DNA of 64,000 nt, taken from Laribacter hongkongensis DSM 14985 (GTDB lineage Bacteria > Pseudomonadota > Gammaproteobacteria > Burkholderiales > Aquaspirillaceae). Each line of letters starts with the position of its first letter. Within the stretch, counting starts at the first letter, position 1. Below are positions 57,820 to 64,000 of this stretch, piece after piece. The notes beneath the pieces were generated by a model. It worked only from the letters and a program-made list of their open reading frames with translations. It did not search any database and was not told the DNA's origin. The position numbers and the translations under genes were made by a program. The DNA is taken from positions 124,001 through 188,000 of the forward strand of contig NZ_AUHR01000001.1 in NCBI RefSeq assembly GCF_000423285.1. The letters are read 5' to 3'.

Positions 57820-59298
57820 TCAGCCGGACACGCCACCGCTCAGGGTACGCTCCACCGCTGCTCGCCAGCCGGCGTACAGCCCGTCCCGCCGGTCGGCTGC
57901 CATCTGCGGTGCAAAGTCCGCCTGCCGGTGCCACTGCACGGCCAGTTCGTCCAGTCCGGCATACCAGCCGCATCCCAGGCCCGCCAGCCAGGCAGCGCCC
58001 AGTGCCGTGGTTTCGGTCAGCGCCGGCCGTTCCACCGGCAATGCCAGCATGTCGGCGAGGAACTGCATCAGCCAGTCGTTGGCCGCCATGCCGCCGTCGA
58101 CCCGCAGCGAGGCCGGTGCCACGCCATCGGCGCGCATGGCATCGAGCAGGTCGCGGCTCTGGTAACACACGGACTCCAGTGCCGCCCGCACGATGTGGTT
58201 GATGCCGGTATCGCGTGACAGGCCGGTGATGGTGCCGCGCGCCAGCGGGTCCCAGTAGGGGGCGCCCAGCCCGGTAAAGGCCGGCACCAGATAGACGCCG
58301 TCGTTGGAATCCAGCTCGCGGGCCAGCGCCTCGGTCTGCCCGGCGTGGGCGATCAGCCGCAAGGCATCGCGCAGCCACTGCACGGCTGCGCCGGCGATGA
58401 AAATGCTGCCCTCCAGCGCGTAGGTGGGCCGGCCGTCCAGCCGGTAGGCCACCGTGGTCAGCAGCCGGTGGCGTGATACCAGCGGCACGCTGCCGGTGTT
58501 CATCACCATGAAGCAGCCGGTGCCGTAGGTGGACTTGACCATCCCCGGCGCAAAGCAGGCCTGGCCGATCATGGCCGCCTGCTGGTCACCGGCCACGCCA
58601 CGGATCGGCAGCGGCGCCCCGAACAGCCGGGTTTCGCCAAAATCGGCCGCCGAATCGCGTACCTCGGGCAACAGCGAGCGCGGGATGTCGAACAGCGCCA
58701 GCAGCTCGTCGTCCCACGTCTGGGTGTGGATGTTGAACAGCAGCGTCCGGGCGGCATTAGTGGCGTCGGTTGCGTGTACCCGTCCTTCGGTCAGCTGCCA
58801 CAGCAACCAGCTGTCGACGGTGCCGAAGGCCAGTTCGCCCCGGCAGGCCGCCTCTTGGGCACCGGGCACGGTATCCAGCAGCCAGCGCAGCTTGGTGGCG
58901 GAAAAATACGGATCGAGCAGCAGGCCGGTACGTGCCTGGACCATGGCAGCCTGTCCGGCCAGCTGCTCGCACAGCGGTGCGGTACGCCGGTCCTGCCAGA
59001 CGATGGCGCGATGCAGCGGCCGCCCGGTACGGCGGTTCCACAGCAGGGTGGTTTCCCGCTGGTTGGTCAGGCCGATGGCGGCAATGGCCGCACCGTCCGG
59101 CAAGGCCGCCAGCGCTTCGCGCGTCACCGCCTCGACATCGCGCCACAGGGCATCCGGGTCGTGTTCGACCCAGCCCGGCGCCGGAAAAAACTGCTCCAGC
59201 TCACGGCTGGCCCGGGCCACCACCCGGCTGTGCCGGTCGAACACCATGGCACGCGAACTGGTGGTTCCCTGATCAATCGCCAACAAAAATCCGCTCAT
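57820..59298 (-). CDS. glpK: Glycerol kinase
   Basis: 492 residues. GlpK phosphorylates glycerol to sn-glycerol 3-phosphate. The FGGY-family N-terminal motif [45 protein letters not shown] and the C-terminal [17 protein letters not shown] are all present. The ATG at 59298 follows an AGGA site; an in-frame ATG at 59313 is less likely. It is divergent from a GlpR-type repressor with a GlpR-like operator between them. No glpF or glpD is in the window. Confidence 0.97.
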   Translation of the reverse strand: MSGFLLAIDQGTTSSRAMVFDRHSRVVARASRELEQFFPAPGWVEHDPDALWRDVEAVTREALAALPDGAAIAAIGLTNQRETTLLWNRRTGRPLHRAIVWQDRRTAPLCEQLAGQAAMVQARTGLLLDPYFSATKLRWLLDTVPGAQEAACRGELAFGTVDSWLLWQLTEGRVHATDATNAARTLLFNIHTQTWDDELLALFDIPRSLLPEVRDSAADFGETRLFGAPLPIRGVAGDQQAAMIGQACFAPGMVKSTYGTGCFMVMNTGSVPLVSRHRLLTTVAYRLDGRPTYALEGSIFIAGAAVQWLRDALRLIAHAGQTEALARELDSNDGVYLVPAFTGLGAPYWDPLARGTITGLSRDTGINHIVRAALESVCYQSRDLLDAMRADGVAPASLRVDGGMAANDWLMQFLADMLALPVERPALTETTALGAAWLAGLGCGWYAGLDELAVQWHRQADFAPQMAADRRDGLYAGWRAAVERTLSGGVSG

Positions 59299-59310
59299 TT
59301 TCCTGCCTTT

Positions 59311-59330
59311 CATCTTCGCTAACGAACTGC
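59311..59330. promoter_or_regulatory. GlpR-like operator upstream of glpK
   Basis: TTCG-CTAA-CGAA at 59315-59326 matches the core of the known GlpR operator (TTCG-WTAW-CGAA) at all but one position. It lies 17 bp upstream of the glpK start, between glpK and the divergent repressor gene. A weaker half-match (TTCGTTTGCG) lies at 59356-59365. Confidence 0.55.
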
Positions 59331-59431
59331 CACACGCGTTTCACATCATGGCCGCTTCGTTTGCGCGCACCGTGCCAATCATGCTAAAAACATTTGGGTT
59401 TACGACCCCCCCACGAGCACTTGCGTCTACC

Positions 59432-60199
59432 ATGAATCGCTTGCCGCGCCATGAACAGATTCTGAAACTCGTCCGGGCCAATGGTTTCATGCCGATCGAG
59501 GAGCTGGCTCGTCTGCTCGACGTGACCCCGCAAACCATTCGCCGCGACATCAACACCCTGTCGGAAGAAAACCTGCTGCGCCGTTTCCACGGCGGTGCTG
59601 CACTCGGTCCGTCGGTGGAGAACGAGGAGTACGCCACCCGGCAGGTGAAAAACCAGTCGGAAAAAACCCGCATCGCCAAACTGCTGGCCGAGCACCTGCC
59701 CAATGACTGTTCGCTGTTCATGGGCATCGGTACCACCATCGAGGCCGTGGCGCGCGAACTGATCGTCGCCCACCAGCACCTGCGGGTGATCACCAACAAC
59801 ATCCACATCGCCAGCATCATCACCCGCCGGCCGGATTTCGAGGTCATCATCACCGGCGGCGTGGTCCGCGCCAAGGATGGCGGCATTACCGGCGTGGCCA
59901 CCCTCGACATGATCGACCAGTTCAAGGTGGACTACGTCATCATGGGCGCCAACGGCATCGACAACGACGGCACCCTGCTCGACTTCGACTACCGCGAAGT
60001 GCGTGCCACCAAGGCCATGATGGCCAATGCCCGCCAGCGGGTACTGGTGGCCGACTCGAGCAAGTTCGGCCGCAGTGCCATGATGAAGGTCTGCCATATC
60101 AGCGAAGTCAACGCCGTGTTCACCGACGAACCGCCGCCACCCGAGCTGATGCCGCACATCACCGAGCACGCCGTCCGGCTCTACGTGGCCGAGCACTAG
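59432..60199 (+). CDS. glpR: DeoR/GlpR-family transcriptional repressor
   Basis: 255 residues. The N-terminal winged helix-turn-helix (LPRHEQILKLVRANGFMPIEEL, then VTPQTIRRDINTLSEENLLRRFHGG) and the C-terminal sugar-phosphate sensor (FMGIGTTIEAVA, GANGIDNDGTLLDFDYREV) define the DeoR/GlpR family. Divergence from glpK and the operator-like site support the name; the inducer would be glycerol 3-phosphate. The ATG at 59432 gives the family N-terminus. Confidence 0.88.
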   Translation: MNRLPRHEQILKLVRANGFMPIEELARLLDVTPQTIRRDINTLSEENLLRRFHGGAALGPSVENEEYATRQVKNQSEKTRIAKLLAEHLPNDCSLFMGIGTTIEAVARELIVAHQHLRVITNNIHIASIITRRPDFEVIITGGVVRAKDGGITGVATLDMIDQFKVDYVIMGANGIDNDGTLLDFDYREVRATKAMMANARQRVLVADSSKFGRSAMMKVCHISEVNAVFTDEPPPPELMPHITEHAVRLYVAEH

Positions 60200-60219
60200 T
60201 CCCGGAATGCGGATACGAG

Positions 60220-60247
60220 AAAGGGCACGCTGCGGCGTGCCCTTTTT
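60220..60247 (+). terminator. Terminator of glpR
   Basis: AAGGGCACGC and GCGTGCCCTT form a 10-bp perfect stem with a 4-base loop, then further T. It lies 20 bp after the glpR stop. Confidence 0.9.
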
Positions 60248-60277
60248 GTGCTCCCGGAAGCGACCGCCCTGCGGCCG

Positions 60278-60769
60278 TTACAGCACCAGCCGGCGACGAC
60301 CCGGCTCGTAGGCTTCTCCGGCCGGCGAGCGCACGGTCAGCAACGGAATGTCGCTGCTGCGCATGACCGCCTCGGCCACGCTGCCCATCATCACGTGCAT
60401 CAGGCCGCTGCGGCCGTGCGTACCCAGCACCAGCAGGCCGGCCTTGACGCTGTGGCCGTATTCCAGCAGGCAGTCGGCAATCTCGTCACCGCCGCCCCAG
60501 CAGTTGGTGACGTAGCATTCCGGCACCAGTCCGGCGGCGCGGACATGCTCGGCGGCCGGCTCCAGCCGGGCCGCGCCGTGCTCCTGTGCCAGTGCCTCGA
60601 GCTTGCTTTTGTCCGCCAGCACGTATTCTTCGAGCGCCAGCTCGAACAGGTTGACGATATGCACGAGGTGCAGGGTGGCACCGGAAAGCTTGGCAATCTC
60701 GATGGCCTGTTCCAGCGCGAGGTTAGCGTTATCGCTTTCGTCGATTGACGCCACGATGTGTTGATACAT
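60278..60769 (-). CDS. Universal stress protein UspA family
   Basis: 163 residues, one Usp domain. It begins MYQHIVASIDESDNAN and ends with the ATP-binding motif GTHGRSGLMHVMMGSVAEAVMRSS (G-x2-G-x9-G-S/A), which indicates an ATP-binding Usp. AAGGAG lies 6 bases before the ATG. It is divergent from cfa, with 235 bp between the starts. Confidence 0.92.
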   Translation of the reverse strand: MYQHIVASIDESDNANLALEQAIEIAKLSGATLHLVHIVNLFELALEEYVLADKSKLEALAQEHGAARLEPAAEHVRAAGLVPECYVTNCWGGGDEIADCLLEYGHSVKAGLLVLGTHGRSGLMHVMMGSVAEAVMRSSDIPLLTVRSPAGEAYEPGRRRLVL

Positions 60770-61004
60770 GAGCACTCCTTGATGCGGTACGGCGACGGAC
60801 GGACAGCCCGGTCCTGCGCGCGACCCTCGAACGACGCGGCCAGAATAACGCAATCAAGTCCCCGTCCGCGAACGTCAACGTCATTTTCGGCAAAGCCCTT
60901 GATATGAAACAAGGCTTGACCTTCGATTCGGCCCGACGTGGACAGTCCGGAACCAGCTTCTATGCTGGGGATACTGTTTCACGCATTACCGAAAGGACCC
61001 GTCC

Positions 61005-62198
61005 ATGCTGACCAAGCCTGCCCTGACCGCCCTGTTTTCACGTCTGCACGGCGCACCGTTTGCCATTGTCTGGTGGGATGGCAGCCAGCGACAGTTTGGT
61101 CAGGGAAATCCCTTATTCATCCTGCATTTCGCGCAGGAACCGGACTTTGGCAGCGAGGACCCGATACTGGCTTTGGGAGAGGCCTACATGCACGGCGGAC
61201 TGGATATCCGCGGTGACTGGAATGCCCTGCTGGACGTGCTCTACCGCAACCGCCAGCTGCTGGACGGACCGCTGGCGCGCATGGCCAGCGTCGTGCGCAC
61301 GCTCGACCGCATGCGCCTGAAGCAGAAACAAAAGGCCAATATTGCTCACCATTATGACCTTGGCAACGACTTCTACCGGCTCTGGCTCGACGACAGCATG
61401 AGCTACTCGTGTGCCTACTTTGCCCGGCCGGACATGACGCTGGCGGAAGCCCAGCAGGCCAAGATCGACCACACGCTGGTCAAGCTCGCACTGGCACCGG
61501 ACGAACGCCTGCTGGACATCGGCTGCGGCTGGGGCGGACTGCTGATCCGTGCCGCCCGGCAGTACGGCGTGCGCGGCGTGGGCATCACGCTGTCGGAGGA
61601 ACAGGCCACACTGGCCCGTGAACGGGTGGCAGAAGCCGGGCTGGCCGACCGGATCGAAATCCGCCTGCAGGACTGGCTCGACCTCGAACCGCAGCCGGAA
61701 TTCGACAAGGTGGTCAGCGTCGGCATGTTCGAACACGTCGGTCACCAGCATTCGGCCCGTTTTTTCGAGCGGGTGTCCCACTGCCTGAAACCGGGAGGGC
61801 TGATGCTGCTGCACACCATCACCGGCCAGGCCGACGGCGGCACCAACAGCTGGGTGGAAAAATACATCTTCCCAGGGGGCGAGGTGCCGTTCCCGCCGCA
61901 GGTCCTCGCCCACATGCAGCAGCATGATTTCCACCTGCTGGCGCAGGAAAGCCTGCGGCTGCATTACGCCCACACCCTCGACTGCTGGCTGGCCAATTAC
62001 GAGGCCGCCATCGACCAGGTACGGGCCCGCTTTGACGAAACCTTCTGCCGCATGTGGTACCTGTACCTCAAGGGCTGCGCAGCCGCCTTCCGCGCCGGCG
62101 GCATCGACCTGCACCAGTATCTGGTCAGCCTCGGCCCGGCCCGGCATCCGCCCCGGACCCTGTCCTACTGGTACGGCGCACCGGTCGAACGCTGGTAA
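61005..62198 (+). CDS. cfa: Cyclopropane-fatty-acyl-phospholipid synthase
   Basis: 397 residues. The enzyme adds a methylene bridge from SAM to unsaturated fatty acids in membrane phospholipids, usually in stationary phase or acid. Motifs: IAHHYDLGNDFYRLWLDDSM, the SAM loop LLDIGCGWGGLLIRAA, GITLSEEQ, VSVGMFEHVGH, and YIFPGGEVP; the C-terminus ends YWYGAPVERW. The N-terminal domain is shorter than in the longest family members but complete in outline. Confidence 0.95.
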   Translation: MLTKPALTALFSRLHGAPFAIVWWDGSQRQFGQGNPLFILHFAQEPDFGSEDPILALGEAYMHGGLDIRGDWNALLDVLYRNRQLLDGPLARMASVVRTLDRMRLKQKQKANIAHHYDLGNDFYRLWLDDSMSYSCAYFARPDMTLAEAQQAKIDHTLVKLALAPDERLLDIGCGWGGLLIRAARQYGVRGVGITLSEEQATLARERVAEAGLADRIEIRLQDWLDLEPQPEFDKVVSVGMFEHVGHQHSARFFERVSHCLKPGGLMLLHTITGQADGGTNSWVEKYIFPGGEVPFPPQVLAHMQQHDFHLLAQESLRLHYAHTLDCWLANYEAAIDQVRARFDETFCRMWYLYLKGCAAAFRAGGIDLHQYLVSLGPARHPPRTLSYWYGAPVERW

Positions 62199-62211
62199 AT
62201 GCAATAAACGC

Positions 62212-62250
62212 AAACAGTCCCGGACCGCACAGGCGCTCCGGGACTGTTTT
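62212..62250 (+). terminator. Terminator of cfa
   Basis: AAACAGTCCCGGA and TCCGGGACTGTTT pair over 13 bp around a 12-base loop, followed by T. The A run on the other side could also serve the minus-strand gene ending at 62261. Confidence 0.88.
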
Positions 62251-62260
62251 CATTCCGGTA

Positions 62261-62491
62261 TCAGGACTTGCAGGAAGTCGACGAACAGGATGACGAACAC
62301 GACTTGCAGCCCTTGCAGGTGTTGATGCCCAGCAGGGCATACGGCGGGCACCAGCCCAGCAGGCCGGTCATCAGCGGCACCAGGCCCAGCCAGGCCCACG
62401 GAGTGGCCGGTCCGACAAACACCAGGCTCAGGATAACCAGCCCGGCAATAATGCGGATAATGCGTTCGGTGTTACCGATGTTGCGCTTCAT
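62261..62491 (-). CDS. DUF2892 membrane protein with a Cys-rich tail
   Basis: 76 residues. NIGNTERIIRIIAGLVILSL and a second hydrophobic helix form the two-helix DUF2892 unit, also found at the C-terminus of the rhodanese YgaP. The last 20 residues contain six cysteines among Ser and Lys (TCKGCKSCSSSCSS and on), which could bind a metal or carry sulfur. It is divergent from the DUF454 gene with an AT palindrome in between. Confidence 0.8.
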   Translation of the reverse strand: MKRNIGNTERIIRIIAGLVILSLVFVGPATPWAWLGLVPLMTGLLGWCPPYALLGINTCKGCKSCSSSCSSTSCKS

Positions 62492-62528
62492 GATCGCTCT
62501 CCCTGCTTCTTCTTTACGAAAGCATAGA

Positions 62529-62542
62529 ATATAAATTTATAT
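62529..62542. promoter_or_regulatory. 14-bp AT palindrome in the DUF2892/DUF454 promoter region
   Basis: ATATAAATTTATAT is a perfect palindrome in the only AT-rich stretch between the two divergent genes (82 bp between start codons). TATAAT at 62540-62545 overlaps it and can be a -10 for DUF454. It may be an operator for a regulator encoded elsewhere. Confidence 0.4.
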
Positions 62543-62574
62543 AATGTTGATTGCAAGCGGAAAAGGGCTTTCCC

Positions 62575-62976
62575 ATGAAGTACTTGCTCTGGCTGGCCGG
62601 CTGCCTGTCGTTTGCCCTGGGGGTTGTCGGCCTCGTGGTGCCGCTGCTGCCCACCACGCCGTTTGTCCTGCTGGCGGCAGCCTGCTGGGCGCGGGCGTCA
62701 CCGCGTTTTCACCGCTGGCTGGCCCGCCATCGCCTGTTCGGCCCGATGGTCACCAGCTGGGAACGCGAACGGGCCGTGCCGCGTCGGGCCAAGTACTGGG
62801 CAATCGCCATGATGGCGGTTTCGTGGCTGTTGTCAGTCGGCGTCCTGACCAGCCGCGGGCAGGCAGTCATTGCGTTACTGGTCACGCTGGTACTGGCCGG
62901 CATGGCCGTGTGGCTGTGGCGCCGGCCGGAGCCGCGATCCGTACCATCGCACCAGCCGGCCGGCACAGCAGGCTGA
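62575..62976 (+). CDS. DUF454 (YbaN-like) inner-membrane protein
   Basis: 133 residues with three or four hydrophobic helices. The family signature GVVGLVVPLLPTTPFVLLAAACWA, read in parts, followed by SPRFHRWLARHRLFGPMV, identifies the DUF454/YbaN family, function unknown. The ATG at 62575 (MKYLLWLAG) is preferred over an upstream start at 62551. Confidence 0.85.
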   Translation: MKYLLWLAGCLSFALGVVGLVVPLLPTTPFVLLAAACWARASPRFHRWLARHRLFGPMVTSWERERAVPRRAKYWAIAMMAVSWLLSVGVLTSRGQAVIALLVTLVLAGMAVWLWRRPEPRSVPSHQPAGTAG

Positions 62977-63145
62977 ACCTGCCAGGTCCCGCCGCGGCCC
63001 TGTCCGGAGCAGGATCACCGTCCCCGGCAAGGCGTCCCGCCCGGTGGCCGGACTGGCGCACGGCATCATCCGTCAGCGACCGCCGTTTATTCGTGAAGCT
63101 GTCCGGCCCGTCCTGAGCATTTGCCCGTGACGGTCCGGATTGCGC

Positions 63146-64000
63146 TCAGTCCCCAGCCAGTTGCGCCAGCAGTTCGGCCTGGTGCTCGGCCGTCAGGGCA
63201 TCGGTCAGCTCGGCCAGGTCGCCGTCCATCACGGCATCCAGCCGGTACAGCGTCAGATTGATGCGGTGATCGGTCACCCGCCCCTGCGGGAAGTTGTAGG
63301 TGCGGATGCGCTCGCTGCGGTCGCCGGAGCCGATCAGGCTCTTGCGTTCGGCCGCTTCCTTCTGCTGCCTGGCACGTTGCTGCACGTCCTGGATGCGCGC
63401 GGCCAGCACGGCCAGCGCACGCGCCTTGTTCTTGTGCTGGCTGCGGTCGTCTTGGCATTCGACCACGATGCCGGTCGGCAGGTGCGTCACCCGCACGGCA
63501 CTGTCGGTCTTGTTGATGTGCTGGCCACCCGCCCCGCTGGCGCGGAAGGTGTCGATGCGCAGGTCGGCCGGGTTCAGCTCCACGGCGGCCAGTTCGTCGG
63601 CTTCCGGCATCACCGCCACCGTGCAGGCGGACGTATGGATGCGCCCTTGGGTTTCCGTCGCCGGCACCCGCTGCACCCGGTGGCCGCCCGATTCGAATTT
63701 CAGCCGCGAATAGGCACCGAAGCCGACGATGCGGGCAATGACTTCCTTGAAGCCGCCGAGGTCGTTTTCGCTGGCCGACACGATTTCCACCTGCCAGCGG
63801 TTGCGCTCGGCGTAGCGCGAGTACATGCGGAACAGGTCGGCGGCAAACAGGGCGGCTTCGTCGCCGCCGGTACCGGCGCGCACTTCCAGAAAGATGTTGC
63901 GTTCGTCGTTGGGGTCCTTGGGCAACAGCAGCTTTTGCAGCTCCAGCTCAAGGACGGCCAGCCGCTCCTGGCCGTCGGACAGCTCGGCTTCGGCCAGCTC
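63146..64000 (-). CDS. prfA: Peptide chain release factor 1 (5' end outside window)
   Basis: The last 284 codons of RF1, which ends translation at UAA and [23 protein letters not shown], read in parts, then [11 protein letters not shown] and [14 protein letters not shown] are conserved. The catalytic GGQ is in [11 protein letters not shown]. The stretch between the release domain and the C-terminus, [13 protein letters not shown], matches RF1. A full RF1 is about 360 residues, so roughly 75 N-terminal residues lie right of the window. Confidence 0.97.

Overview
This is a GC-rich chromosomal window from a Gram-negative bacterium, most likely a betaproteobacterium of the order Neisseriales (Chromobacteriaceae; a Laribacter-like genome is my best guess, which the sequence alone cannot prove). 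The reasons are the complete dcw order mraZ to lpxC, gatCAB divergent from mreBCD-mrdA-rodA, a DUF721 gene beside secA, System II cytochrome c biogenesis (ccs1-ccsA) behind a cytochrome c4 and divergent from engB, and lipid A genes (lpxC, a PagL-like gene). I see no rRNA, tRNA, CRISPR array, insertion sequence or prophage. secA (left edge) and prfA (right edge) are cut by the window.

Layout: 1-3515 secA, pagL-like and a DUF721/DciA gene. 3654-6450 feoABC ferrous iron uptake. 6781-7456 moaC and a 61-residue membrane protein. 7465-25413 the division and wall cluster on the minus strand (mraZ-rsmH-ftsL-ftsI-murE-murF-mraY-murD-ftsW-murG-murC-ddlB-ftsQ-ftsA-ftsZ-lpxC). It starts from a TTGACG-17-TATAGT promoter whose -10 runs into three 10-bp GTGG repeats that look like an MraZ operator. 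25658-28955 gatCAB. 29108-34942 the rod-shape operon. 34948-38380 two EamA transporters and an arginine amidinotransferase. 38752-42151 purC, an NYN-domain gene, purK and purE. 42240-45098 a TlpA-like thioredoxin, a PfkB kinase and gshA. 45125-48128 a redox group. 48647-51475 a lipoprotein, gshB and apbE. 51548-56246 engB, cytochrome c4, ccs1 and ccsA. 56625-60199 an AraC regulator, glpK and glpR. 60278 to the end: uspA, cfa, a Cys-rich DUF2892 protein, DUF454 and prfA.

Two accessory loci stand out. The first (36003-38751) is an arginine:X amidinotransferase that keeps the catalytic residues of human AGAT but has Tyr and Ile where AGAT has the Asn and Met that shape the acceptor pocket. It sits in AT-rich DNA with an inverted repeat upstream, and is followed by an EamA transporter whose long leader can form four perfect hairpins. 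I read it as a candidate system for making and moving a guanidino compound of unknown identity. The second (45125-48128) joins an SHP-type cytochrome c and a diheme cytochrome c (DHC) to rubredoxin and rubredoxin reductase, with a b561-type cytochrome divergent from them. SHP-DHC-cytochrome b sets are known; the rubredoxin pair in the middle suggests a second, NAD(P)H-driven electron entry. This group lies between gshA and gshB.

Most of the rest is housekeeping in overlapping operons. Rho-independent terminators mark many unit ends, including one engB terminator encoded inside the end of apbE and one perfect 13-bp hairpin only a dozen bases before ccs1.
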